Made by a program: the position numbers and the translations under genes. A model generated the notes under the pieces. It made no database searches. It saw nothing but the letters and a program-made list of their open reading frames with translations, and had not been told where the DNA came from. Positions 35,164 to 43,707 of a DNA stretch of 64,000 nucleotides are shown here, in pieces; position 1 is the first letter of the stretch; every line of letters begins with the position of its first letter. The stretch comes from Thiodiazotropha sp037384425 (GTDB lineage: Bacteria > Pseudomonadota > Gammaproteobacteria > Chromatiales > Chromatiaceae): assembly GCA_037384425.1 (NCBI GenBank), contig JARROA010000005.1, positions 1 to 64,000 of the forward strand, in the 5' to 3' direction.

Positions 35164-36756
35164 CTATCTCTGGTCATCCACGATGACCACGGTGCTGGCA
35201 GTCAGGCTGTCGGTGCCGCAGACTCCGCTGACCGAGACGGATTGCCCTGTTTCAAGGATCCCGCCGGGCGAGACATCCACCAGGGTATCGGTGATAACGA
35301 CCGTGGTCAGCGAGGCATCGGTCGCCAATTGCACCGCAAGGTCACCGCTCACACCGCACGGAGTGGTGCCTGTTTCGGGGATCAGGATAAAGCCACCCGT
35401 CGAGGTCGAACCGATGGTGCCGCTCGCGGCCGTCAATCCCTGCATGTCGGTATCCACGATGACCACGGCCGCCTTGAGATTGGTAGCGGAGGTCATGACA
35501 CCGTCCAGCTTCAGCATGCGCCCGGACAGAATAGCCGTGTAGTCGAGCAGTCCGCCCTCCTTGGTGAGGATGCGGGTGCCGTTGTAACCGCTCGGATTCT
35601 GCAACGCGACCGTTATGGAACTGCCGGCTTCGAGCAGGAACTCATCCATCGTGGCATCGCCGTTGGCCGACCCGTAAGCCTGGGTGAAGGCCCCGGTCTC
35701 CACCGCCAGGCCATCGAGCGCCAACCGTGGGCGATGGTCGACCACTACCGAACCGGTCTCATCGATCAACACCGTGCCGGTGGGCACGATCAGCAGGGGA
35801 TCGTCACAAGCCACATCGTCCGAAACAGGCGCTGCCGCCGCCGGATCCCAGATAAGACAGAAACCGGCACCCGGCTCTGATCCGCTGGGTATTGACGGCG
35901 CCTCCAAGTCGATCGCCAGCATGTTGACCAGACCCACGGCTGCCGCAGGCTGGTCCAGGTTCGCTTGCATGAACAGATCATCCAGGGGTAGCGCGTCACC
36001 CTGCTCAGCCAGGTTGTCGAAGTAGGCCGAATCCGCACCCAGCTCGATCAGCGCGCAGTCGGCATCGCTGGCCTGATGGGTCGGCAGGGCGTCACACAGC
36101 AACACATTCTGCGCTACCGCATCATAGTCGGCGATCACGCCTTCCAACCGCACCAGCTTGCCGGTGTAGCTCCGATTGATGACGTCGATGAAGACTACGG
36201 GACGGAAGTTGTAATCGGTCTTGTTACCCGTCTTCACGATATGGATCGAGTTGCCGGCGTCCATATCGAGCTGCAGGGTGACGGCAGCGCCCGGGGCCAC
36301 GGTGAAACAGTCACGGGCCAGCAGATCGAGCTTGCCGTTGCCCGGCAGTTTCGGATAGTAGCTGGAACTATCGGCTGCCAGCACCAGTTCCAAACCCCGC
36401 GGATTGGTCAGCGTGAGCCTGACCTTGCAGTAGGTCCCGACCGGCACGTCGTCCCTGAAGGTGAAGGGTACCGACTCGTTGCGCAGCTTCAGCAGGTCGA
36501 CCGTTTCGGCCGGCCCTTCGAACAGGGAGACGCGGCCGCCGTCACCACCGATCAGCTCTACCCGTTCGATGGTGGCGTTGATCTCGGAAAACAGTGATGG
36601 ATCAGCCGGCGCATCGGTCAGCATGAGAGCCACGGCGCCGGTTCTGCCCGCAGTGGCGGGCGAGGAGGATGAACCGCCTCCGCCACAGGCGGAAAGCAGG
36701 CTGACGACAAGCAGCAACAGGGGCACAAGCCCCAACAGGGTGGGTCGTTTCGACAT
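35164..36756 (-). CDS. DUF4382-domain lipoprotein
   Basis: Predicted lipoprotein of 530 residues, function unknown. The lipobox LLSAC puts the lipidated cysteine at residue 24, followed by a GGGGSSSS linker. A DUF4382 domain, identified from GAVALMLTDAPADPSLFSEI and VGTYCKVRLTL, covers about residues 38-190. The rest is beta-rich, with repeated TGxVVVD and LVRLEGVI-type segments that resemble OB-like DUF5666 units; that part is my reading. A GAGGAG site precedes the ATG. It stands alone upstream of the gcv promoter, transcribed toward it. Confidence 0.8.
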   Translation of the reverse strand: MSKRPTLLGLVPLLLLVVSLLSACGGGGSSSSPATAGRTGAVALMLTDAPADPSLFSEINATIERVELIGGDGGRVSLFEGPAETVDLLKLRNESVPFTFRDDVPVGTYCKVRLTLTNPRGLELVLAADSSSYYPKLPGNGKLDLLARDCFTVAPGAAVTLQLDMDAGNSIHIVKTGNKTDYNFRPVVFIDVINRSYTGKLVRLEGVIADYDAVAQNVLLCDALPTHQASDADCALIELGADSAYFDNLAEQGDALPLDDLFMQANLDQPAAAVGLVNMLAIDLEAPSIPSGSEPGAGFCLIWDPAAAAPVSDDVACDDPLLIVPTGTVLIDETGSVVVDHRPRLALDGLAVETGAFTQAYGSANGDATMDEFLLEAGSSITVALQNPSGYNGTRILTKEGGLLDYTAILSGRMLKLDGVMTSATNLKAAVVIVDTDMQGLTAASGTIGSTSTGGFILIPETGTTPCGVSGDLAVQLATDASLTTVVITDTLVDVSPGGILETGQSVSVSGVCGTDSLTASTVVIVDDQR

Positions 36757-36974
36757 GACGATTCTCCTCAGAGATCTTTCTTATATGAATACAATCAATA
36801 TAAGACAGGCAGCGCTCGTCAATCACCTTGATGATTGTGAACCAATGCAACAGAGGTCACAATTTTTCACTGCGTCAAGTTTGGGGTTTTTATTCTTATG
36901 AGGTGTGCAATCAGCAACTTCTACACCAGGCGGGTGGTGACAATTAAGAAACCCTGACTGAAAATCTGATGACT

Positions 36975-38210
36975 TTAATTCGCGCCGGGATGATAACGGG
37001 CAAGCTCGGGCAGTTCACCGCTCAAGCCCATGGCGCGACGCACCAGCAGATGTTTCAGCGGTCCGGAACGATCCGCCAGGGACAGCCCCAGATTTCGCAG
37101 CAGACGAAGCGGCGGAATCTCGTTGCTGAAGGTGCGCTTGAAGGCATCCATGGCCGCCAGCATGGCCATATTACCGCCCTTGCGCGCGCGCTCGTAGCGC
37201 CTCAAGGTCGACAAACTGCCAATTGGCCGCTTCCCTCTCCTGGCCTGAATCACGGTTTCAGCCAAAGCCGCGGCATCGAGAAAACCGAGATTGACCCCCT
37301 GTCCTGCCAAAGGATGGATGGCATGGGCCGCATCGCCGACCAGGGCGAGCCCCGGCCGGATATAGGTCTCGGCATGCCCGAGACGCAAGGGAAACACCCC
37401 GCGCGGACCCACCGCCTCCACCTCGCCCAGCATGCGTTCACTGGCTTCGGTCAGGGCTGAACAGAACGCCGCGTCATCCAACGCCATCAACTCGGCTGCC
37501 TGTTGCGGCGAGGTGGACCAGACGATGGAACAGCGCCCGTCATCGATGGGCAGGAAGGCCAGAGGACCGGTCTTCATGAAGCGTTGGCGGGCAGTATGGC
37601 CGTGATGCCTGCTCGGTGTGACGGTGGCGACGATGGCATGCTGATCGTAATCCCATCCCTTGGTACCGATACCGGCCATGGCGCGTATCTGGGAATCACG
37701 TCCGTCGGCCGCAACGATCAGTTCGGCCTGCAGACGCCCACCGTCACTCAACCGCAACGCGGGCCCCTCTTCCAATAACAGCTCGCTCACGTTGGCGGGA
37801 TAACGCAGGGTGACATTGGGCAGCTGTTCCAAGCACTCCCACAGCGCCAGCTGGGTGACCCGGTTCTCCACGATATGGCCCAGATTGGCTTCGCCGATCT
37901 CCGCTGCACTGAAGTGAATACGCCCGGAACCGGCCGCATCCCACACCGCCATATCGGTGTAGGGACTGATACGCAGCTCGCTCATGCGCCGCCAGACACC
38001 CAGGTTTTCAAGAATACGCTGCGAAGCCCGCGTCAGGGCGGAGACCCGCAGGTCGACTTCGTCCTGCGGCCACTCCCGCTGCGGCGCCTTGCGCTCCAGC
38101 AGCGTGACCGAAAAACCGGCCTCTGCGGCGGCGCAGCCCAAGGCGCTACCGACCATACCGCCGCCGACGATGAGCAGATCGCTTGTTTGATTGGATCTCG
38201 ATTCAGTCAA
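36975..38210 (-). CDS. ubiI: Ubiquinone-biosynthesis FAD hydroxylase (UbiI-like)
   Basis: Flavin monooxygenase of 411 residues. It has the amino-terminal dinucleotide motif VGGGMVGSALG near 15-25, the DGRDSQIR segment near 170 and the GDAAHAIHPLAGQGVNLGFLD motif near 285 that marks the UbiH/UbiI/UbiF group. In E. coli the gene after ubiH is ubiI (visC), which hydroxylates C5 of the ring, and I follow that by position. The start is TTG 38210, overlapping the ubiH stop by eight bases; there is no in-frame ATG nearby. A broader-specificity UbiM- or UbiL-type enzyme is possible. Confidence 0.85.
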   Translation of the reverse strand: MTESRSNQTSDLLIVGGGMVGSALGCAAAEAGFSVTLLERKAPQREWPQDEVDLRVSALTRASQRILENLGVWRRMSELRISPYTDMAVWDAAGSGRIHFSAAEIGEANLGHIVENRVTQLALWECLEQLPNVTLRYPANVSELLLEEGPALRLSDGGRLQAELIVAADGRDSQIRAMAGIGTKGWDYDQHAIVATVTPSRHHGHTARQRFMKTGPLAFLPIDDGRCSIVWSTSPQQAAELMALDDAAFCSALTEASERMLGEVEAVGPRGVFPLRLGHAETYIRPGLALVGDAAHAIHPLAGQGVNLGFLDAAALAETVIQARRGKRPIGSLSTLRRYERARKGGNMAMLAAMDAFKRTFSNEIPPLRLLRNLGLSLADRSGPLKHLLVRRAMGLSGELPELARYHPGAN

Positions 38211-39426
38211 GTGACACCCCCCGGCCGAGTCGCGGCAGGCGACCGTTGATACCCATGAACTGCCTCGCCACCAGATGTTTCAGACTCGGCAGGCCGTCCA
38301 GACCCAGCAGCCCCAGATTGCGCGCCAGGCGCAACGGACCCAGTGGATTGGCAAACAGCCTTGCCAGTGAATCGGTGATCCAGGCCACCGCCTGCTGATC
38401 GCGTCGGCGCCACTCGGCATAACGCTTCAATAACGTCATGTCACCGACATCCTGCTGTGCATGTGCCGCATCCTGCAACAGATCCGCCAGCACCGCCACG
38501 TCGCGTAATCCCAGATTGAATCCCTGTCCCGTCACCGGATGGATGGTATGCGCCGCATTGCCGATCAGGGCCACACGGGACCGCACCTGCTCGGTGGCCT
38601 GACGCAGACGCAAGGGATAGGCAAGGCGCTTACCGATCGTCTCCATGCGTCCGAGACGATAGCCGAAACGAGTTTGAAGCCGTTGCAGAAACGCCTTGTC
38701 ATCGAGCGTCATCAGGGACTCCACCTCATCGTCCCTGGCGGTCCAGACCATTGAGATGCGTCCCTCGGTCATCGGTAGCATGGCCAGCGGACCGCTGTCG
38801 GTGAAGCGCTCATAGGCAACACCGTCATGGGGTTGTGAAGCGGTCAGGTTGGCGATGATGGCGGTCTGCCCATACTCTCGCTCGCGCAGCGGAATGGACA
38901 ACAGCTGGCGCACCTGGGAATCGCCTCCATCCGCCGCCACCAACAGGCGAGCAGTGTACACCTTGGTGGAACCGCCCTGCTCGAGTACAACCTTCACCCG
39001 GTCGGGTTCAATGGTGAAGGCGGTCAGCTTGGCGGGACAGATGAACTCGACCCCGGGCTGATCGGCCAGGTCCTGCTGCAGGACTTCACCCATGGCATGG
39101 GCCGTCACCACATAACCCAGGGCCTCCACCCCCTCCTCAATACGATCGAGGTGGGTGAATCCGAAGTGGCCGCGATCGGAGATATGGATGCGTTGTATCG
39201 GCTCTGCCGCTCTGGCCATGGCAGGCCAGACACCGATCCCCTGCAGAATCAGGCGACTGCCCCAGGACAGCGCGATCACCCGGTCGTCGAAGCTGGGCTG
39301 TGAATCGGTCTCCAGGGCGAAGGCCTCGATCACCCCGACACGTAGACCCGATCCGCTGACGGCGCGCGCCAGGCTCGCCCCCACCATCCCGCCACCGACG
39401 ATCAGCAGATCGAAATCAGGCTGCAT
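38203..39426 (-). CDS. ubiH: 2-octaprenyl-6-methoxyphenol hydroxylase (UbiH)
   Basis: FAD-dependent hydroxylase (407 residues) acting at C1 of the ubiquinone ring. The GGGMVGASLA dinucleotide motif is near residue 11, DGGDSQVR near 165 and GNAAHTIHPVTGQGFNLGLRD near 285; the GNAA form and RD ending are the UbiH version. ATG 39426 overlaps the pepP end by 11 bases. Order ygfB-pepP-ubiH-ubiI is that of E. coli. Confidence 0.92.
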   Translation of the reverse strand: MQPDFDLLIVGGGMVGASLARAVSGSGLRVGVIEAFALETDSQPSFDDRVIALSWGSRLILQGIGVWPAMARAAEPIQRIHISDRGHFGFTHLDRIEEGVEALGYVVTAHAMGEVLQQDLADQPGVEFICPAKLTAFTIEPDRVKVVLEQGGSTKVYTARLLVAADGGDSQVRQLLSIPLREREYGQTAIIANLTASQPHDGVAYERFTDSGPLAMLPMTEGRISMVWTARDDEVESLMTLDDKAFLQRLQTRFGYRLGRMETIGKRLAYPLRLRQATEQVRSRVALIGNAAHTIHPVTGQGFNLGLRDVAVLADLLQDAAHAQQDVGDMTLLKRYAEWRRRDQQAVAWITDSLARLFANPLGPLRLARNLGLLGLDGLPSLKHLVARQFMGINGRLPRLGRGVSLD

Positions 39427-40735
39427 GTGATCCCGCCATGATGACTTCGATCTCATCGACGGTCTTGGGCGCATCCTTGGTCAGCACCTCGTTGCCCTCC
39501 TTGGTGACCAGCACGTCATCCTCGATACGGATACCGATGCCCCACCACTTCTTGGCCACCCCCTTGCTGCCGGTGGGAATGTAGAGTCCCGGCTCGATGG
39601 TCAGCACCATGCCCGGTTCCAGCAGTCGCCATTCACCGTCCACCTTGTAGTCACCCACATCGTGCACATCCATACCCAACCAGTGACCGGTGCGGTGAGG
39701 AAAGAAGGGCTTGTACTTCTCATCCTTGATCGCCTTTGCCAACGTACCCTTGATGATACCGAGCTTGATCAGGCCTTTGGTGATGGCACGCACCGCCGCA
39801 TCATGGGGATCGTTCCAGTGGTTACCCGGTTTCACCTTGCCGATTGCCGCATCCTGCGCCGTCAGCACCAACTCGTAGAGTTGGCGTTGGGCGTCGCTGA
39901 AACGGCCGTTGACCGGATAGCTGCGGGTGATGTCGGAAGCGTAGCAATCGAGTTCGCAGCCGGCGTCGATCAGCAGCATCTGTTTATCCTGCAGCTGATC
40001 CTTGTTATCGATATAGTGCAGGGTGCACCCGTTCTCACCGGCGCCGACAATGGGCGGATAGGCCTGGGCCCTGGCGCCCTTGTGGGTACACTCCTGTATA
40101 AACACCGCTTCGAGCTGATACTCCCAGACACCGGGTTTGCAGGCCTGCATCACTCGCTTGTGCGCGGCGGCGGAGATACGCGCGGCCTTGCGCATGAGCT
40201 TGAGTTCGGAACGGCTCTTGAACAACCGCATCTCGTGCAGGTAGTGGTCGAGGGCGATGATCTCCATCGGTCCCTGCAGACCGCTGCGCGATTCGCAGCG
40301 GATGCGGTTGATCCATTCGGGAAGACGCTTGTCGAGTTCAGGGCTGCAACCCATAGCGTAGAACACCCGCTCACAGCGTTCCAACATACCGGGCAGGATA
40401 TCGTCCATGTCGCCGATGGGAAAGGAGTCGTCGGTGCCATAGATCTCACAGGCGCCCTCCTGCCCTGCACGCGAACCGTCCCACTGCTCCTTCAGCGGAT
40501 CGCGCTCACGATTGAACAGCACATACTCGCCATGCTTGCGCCCGGGGATGAGCACGCAAACCGCTTCCGGCTCGGGAAAACCGGTCAGATAGTAGAAATC
40601 ACTGTCGGGACGGTACGGGAAATGGACATCCCGGTTGCGTATCAACTGCGGTGCGGCCGGCACAATGGCGATACTGTCCGGACCCATCATGCGCATCAGC
40701 TCCCGCCGACGGCGCTTATACTCACTCGCCACCAT
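39416..40735 (-). CDS. pepP: Xaa-Pro aminopeptidase
   Basis: PepP (440 residues; E. coli 441) removes residues that precede proline. The creatinase-like amino-terminal domain has FPYRPDSDFYYLTGF. The pita-bread domain has the metal ligands in LIDAGCELDCYASDITRSYPVNG, HRTGHWLGMDVHDVG and the glutamates in LTIEPGLY and GIRIEDD. I start at ATG 40735, which gives the family length; 25 more in-frame codons upstream look non-coding. Confidence 0.96.
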   Translation of the reverse strand: MVASEYKRRRRELMRMMGPDSIAIVPAAPQLIRNRDVHFPYRPDSDFYYLTGFPEPEAVCVLIPGRKHGEYVLFNRERDPLKEQWDGSRAGQEGACEIYGTDDSFPIGDMDDILPGMLERCERVFYAMGCSPELDKRLPEWINRIRCESRSGLQGPMEIIALDHYLHEMRLFKSRSELKLMRKAARISAAAHKRVMQACKPGVWEYQLEAVFIQECTHKGARAQAYPPIVGAGENGCTLHYIDNKDQLQDKQMLLIDAGCELDCYASDITRSYPVNGRFSDAQRQLYELVLTAQDAAIGKVKPGNHWNDPHDAAVRAITKGLIKLGIIKGTLAKAIKDEKYKPFFPHRTGHWLGMDVHDVGDYKVDGEWRLLEPGMVLTIEPGLYIPTGSKGVAKKWWGIGIRIEDDVLVTKEGNEVLTKDAPKTVDEIEVIMAGSHAA

Positions 40736-41004
40736 AATTGTTATCTGGCACCCTTCATGTCGTTTTTTGAGCTTAAGGCTGCCTTTGATCATGGCGCGGC
40801 TCGGCGCCAAGGGCTCCCCCCCTCGGCAAGAGCTTTAACCTAGAGAATGGGCAGGCCTGGAGCCCCTAACCGATTGATTCAAAAATGACAGGCTGCTGTG
40901 TGCCTGCCTGCAGACTACGTTACCAAAACTTGCAGCAATTATACTACAGCGGCACTTTCGATAACGGACTGGAGCGGCCTGACATGTCACACAGGATTAT
41001 GGGG

Positions 41005-41559
41005 TTATCGACTCTCGCGCGCCGTACCCAGTTCCTCGCGAATCAACAGCGCCGCCACGCGCAGGAATTCCTGCAGCTCCATGAAAGCGGACTCGTTGCT
41101 CTCACCCTCATCCAGGGCCTCCATATCAAGACGGGTAATCTCCGAGATGTCGCTCAATGCCTCTCTGGCATCACCCATCAGCTGCTGTTCCGTCACGCCC
41201 GCCATACCGAGACCATAGAGAAAGCCCTCGCACCAGTTGACCAGCGCCTGCGCACGTTCACCCAAGGTGGCGGCGTCTTCGGGCAGCAACAGCGCGAACT
41301 CCAATCCCTCATCGACCATCTGATCGCGACTCGCGATATAGAGCTGACCCAACATCTGCCTTGCCTCGCGCACCAACAGATCGTCCGAAGGCCTGTCATG
41401 AAATAGATTCTCGATCCACTCCACATGGGCCTGCGAGGTGCCCGCACAGATCAAACCGCAGATCACGCCATGGGTCTCACTGGCCCCCTGATCGAGACCG
41501 ATCGATTCCAACGCCTGATCAAAGCGTGAATAATTCGGCAAGGCGTTGCTCTCGATCAT
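41005..41559 (-). CDS. ygfB: UPF0149 (YgfB) family protein
   Basis: Acidic helical protein (184 residues) of the YgfB/UPF0149 family. Typical segments are ETHGVICGLICAG near the amino terminus and WCEGFLYGLG in the middle. In Pseudomonas, YgfB dampens ampDh3 expression and so affects peptidoglycan recycling and beta-lactam response; whether that holds here is unknown. It leads the ygfB-pepP-ubiH-ubiI block, divergent from the zapA unit, with 269 bases to pepP. Confidence 0.9.
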   Translation of the reverse strand: MIESNALPNYSRFDQALESIGLDQGASETHGVICGLICAGTSQAHVEWIENLFHDRPSDDLLVREARQMLGQLYIASRDQMVDEGLEFALLLPEDAATLGERAQALVNWCEGFLYGLGMAGVTEQQLMGDAREALSDISEITRLDMEALDEGESNESAFMELQEFLRVAALLIREELGTARESR

Positions 41560-41654
41560 GAACTTTTCTACCAGATCTCCTATGATTAGACGCGAATCAT
41601 AACACGCCGCTGTAGTGATTGACCCACCACAATCAGCCCTCTATATTGAAGCCC

Positions 41655-41888
41655 ATGAACGAAAAAGCGAAAGTGGACGACGGCGATCTCGACCTGCGCA
41701 AGCTTGAACAGCGGGTCGAAGAGCTGATCCACGCCTGTTCCTACCTGAAGGACGAGAACAAGTCGCTGCGCGCGCGACAGGATAGTCTGGTTGCCGAGCG
41801 TGCGGCACTGATCGAGAAGACCGAACTGGCCAGAACCCGTGTCGAGGCCATGATCACCCGCCTCAAATCGATGGAATCGACCCAGTGA
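41655..41888 (+). CDS. TIGR02449-family coiled-coil protein (ZapB-like)
   Basis: Small coiled-coil protein (77 residues). After a short acidic start it is a continuous heptad-repeat helix (LRKLEQRVEELIHACSYLKD to the end), similar in form to ZapB. I use ATG 41655; an in-frame TTG at 41619 is unlikely. Its stop overlaps the zapA GTG start (GTGA), so a role with ZapA in Z-ring assembly is likely but not shown. Confidence 0.85.
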   Translation: MNEKAKVDDGDLDLRKLEQRVEELIHACSYLKDENKSLRARQDSLVAERAALIEKTELARTRVEAMITRLKSMESTQ

Positions 41889-42199
41889 GCAGCAATTCGC
41901 TACCCGTCACCGTCTATATCCTCGACAAGGAGTACCGCATCTCCTGCCAACCAGAGGAACGGGAATCCCTTTTACAATCGGCCGCCTATGTGGATGGCCA
42001 GATGCGCGAAATCCGGCAAAGCGGACGCGTCATCGGCACCGAGCGCATCGCAGTCATGGCGGCTCTCAATATCGCCAACGACCTGCTGAATATCCAGAAG
42101 AACAAGGATGACAGCAACCAGACCATCACCCGCCGCATCAAGAGTCTTCAGGAAAAGATAGAAATTGCCCTGAATACGACAAACCAGCTGGAACTTTGA
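41885..42199 (+). CDS. zapA: Cell division protein ZapA
   Basis: ZapA (104 residues) cross-links FtsZ filaments. The globular head has VTVYILDKEYRISC and a central IAVMAALNIANDLL segment, followed by a carboxy-terminal coiled coil. The start codon is GTG within the upstream gene's stop. The 6S RNA gene and fau follow, an arrangement conserved in most gammaproteobacteria. Confidence 0.95.
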   Translation: MSSNSLPVTVYILDKEYRISCQPEERESLLQSAAYVDGQMREIRQSGRVIGTERIAVMAALNIANDLLNIQKNKDDSNQTITRRIKSLQEKIEIALNTTNQLEL

Positions 42200-42226
42200 T
42201 CCAAATCGGTTTAGCCTAGAGTCATG

Positions 42227-42412
42227 ACATCCCCTGCGGTGTTTGTTAGCCACCCGGGTATTTTCTTGAGCCTAATTTCTACCCTGGGGTCATGATGAAC
42301 GTGCCGGTGTGCATGTCCGCTCCCAAGCGGAAAGCCTGAAGCACCTCTGTTGTCCCCACTTGAACCGACTGGTTCAAGAACAAAGGTCGGCGACGGCACA
42401 GGTGGGGGATGT
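42227..42412 (+). ncRNA. ssrS: 6S RNA
   Basis: About 186 bases between zapA and fau that fold like 6S RNA, the RNA that binds sigma70 RNA polymerase. The ends close as ACATCCCC (42227-42234) with GGGGATGT (42405-42412). The highly conserved CTTGAACCGACTGGTTCAAG hairpin is at about 42359-42378, and a CCCTGGGG/CCCC arm surrounds the central bubble. The size (E. coli 184) and the synteny agree. Ends are inferred from the closing stem. Confidence 0.9.
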
Positions 42413-42439
42413 CACTCCATTATCCACGACTCCCCGCCC

Positions 42440-43072
42440 ATGCAAGCTTCGCAACTTCGCCGAGAGATCCGCAGTCAACGTCGACAACTCTCCGCTCAGA
42501 CTCAATTCCAGCACAGCCGGCAGTTGCAGCGGCTGGCCAACAACTTCAAACCCTTCAGACACAGCCACCGGATCGCCTTCTATCTGGCCTCCCGTGGAGA
42601 AATCGACCCCTATCCTTTACTGCTGAGCGCAATCAGGGCCGGCAAGCAGGTCTATCTACCCATATTGCGCAGACGACCGTCGAACAGCTTGTGGTTTGCC
42701 CCCTATCGTCCCGGAGACCCGCTGGTTGACAACTGTTTTGGCATACCCGAACCCCCTCTACACAGCCGTCGCATCGTTATGCCCGGGTCTCTCGACTTGG
42801 TTTTCGTACCGTTGGTCGCCTTTGACGGCTCAGGAAACCGTCTGGGTATGGGAGGCGGATACTATGACAGAACCTTCGCCTATAGGCGCACGCGTAGTCA
42901 TTGGCGCGGTCCCAAGCTGATTGGACTCGCGCATGAACTGCAGCATGTCCAAAAACTCACGCATCAAGCTTGGGACATACCGCTTGATGGGGTGATTACC
43001 GAGCAATCCATCTATCGCTTTCAAAACATTCACAACGCATCACAACATGGCTCAGCAGCTACATGGTGCTAA
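42440..43072 (+). CDS. fau: 5-formyltetrahydrofolate cyclo-ligase
   Basis: YgfA/Fau (210 residues) turns 5-formyl-THF into 5,10-methenyl-THF with ATP. The protein starts MQASQLRREIRSQRR. The signature GMGGGYYDRTF near residue 140 holds the nucleotide and magnesium site, and LVFVPLVAFD precedes it. ATG 42440 lies 28 bases after the 6S RNA end, so the gene is probably transcribed together with 6S RNA as in other species. Confidence 0.93.
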   Translation: MQASQLRREIRSQRRQLSAQTQFQHSRQLQRLANNFKPFRHSHRIAFYLASRGEIDPYPLLLSAIRAGKQVYLPILRRRPSNSLWFAPYRPGDPLVDNCFGIPEPPLHSRRIVMPGSLDLVFVPLVAFDGSGNRLGMGGGYYDRTFAYRRTRSHWRGPKLIGLAHELQHVQKLTHQAWDIPLDGVITEQSIYRFQNIHNASQHGSAATWC

Positions 43073-43209
43073 TTCACACTTAGCGTATAACTCCATCAAG
43101 CAACAAATTGAATTAATTAACAAAAGAGCACCTGTATTTCTGGATTTTTTTGTAAGCTGAATTATACTCTGATCATTCAATGGGTAGATGTCTCGGGAGG
43201 ACACTCACA

Positions 43210-43707
43210 ATGGCTAAGAAAAAGGCAGCCAAAAAGAAGTCAGCAGCAGTTAAAGCCGCAACCAGCACAAAGAAAGTAGTAGCCAAGAAAAAGGCTGCTC
43301 CCAAGAAGAAAGCCGCAGCAAAGAAAAAGGTTGCAAGCAAAAAGAAAGCAGTCACCAAGAAGAAAGCTGCACCGAAAAAGAAAGTCGCCAAGAAGAAGGT
43401 TGCTAAGAAGAAGGTAGCCAAGAAAAAGGCTGCTCCCAAGAAGAAGGTAGCCAAGAAAAAGGCTGCTCCCAAGAAGAAGGCAGCCAAGAAAAAGGCTGCT
43501 CCCAAGAAGAAGGCAGCCAAGAAAAAGGCCGCCCCCAAGAAGAAGGCAGCCAAGAAAAAGGCCGCCCCCAAGAAGAAGGTAGCCAAGAAAAAGGCCGCCC
43601 CCAAGAAGAAGGTAGCCAAGAAAAAGGCCGCTCCCAAGAAGAAAGTTGCCAAGAAGAGCCCGGCCAGGCCGCGCAAGGTAACTCCGCGGAAGAAGAAAAC
43701 CGCTTAA
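43210..43707 (+). CDS. Histone-H1-like Lys/Ala/Pro-repeat protein
   Basis: Very basic protein (165 residues), almost only Lys, Ala, Pro and Val. A short leader is followed by repeats of the 11-residue unit AAPKKKxAKKK and a SPARPRK tail. It resembles the carboxy-terminal domain of eukaryotic histone H1 and bacterial AlgP/HctB-like proteins, which bind DNA without sequence specificity. I start at ATG 43210, after a GGGAGG site; a TATACT at 43163 is a candidate -10 element. Upstream DNA is AT-rich. Its 3' 300 bases are also read in antisense by the extended ilvA frame. Confidence 0.88.
   Translation: MAKKKAAKKKSAAVKAATSTKKVVAKKKAAPKKKAAAKKKVASKKKAVTKKKAAPKKKVAKKKVAKKKVAKKKAAPKKKVAKKKAAPKKKAAKKKAAPKKKAAKKKAAPKKKAAKKKAAPKKKVAKKKAAPKKKVAKKKAAPKKKVAKKSPARPRKVTPRKKKTA

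Noticed and set aside
43429..43659. Possible CRISPR array because of regular 33-base units
   Set aside because: Units are contiguous with no spacers and encode a regular peptide in frame; this is a coding tandem repeat.
43173..43676. Phenylalanine/leucine/alanine-rich repeated frame on the - strand that looks like a membrane protein
   Set aside because: It is the other antisense frame of the Lys/Ala/Pro repeats; hydrophobicity arises from reading AAG and GCC codons backwards.
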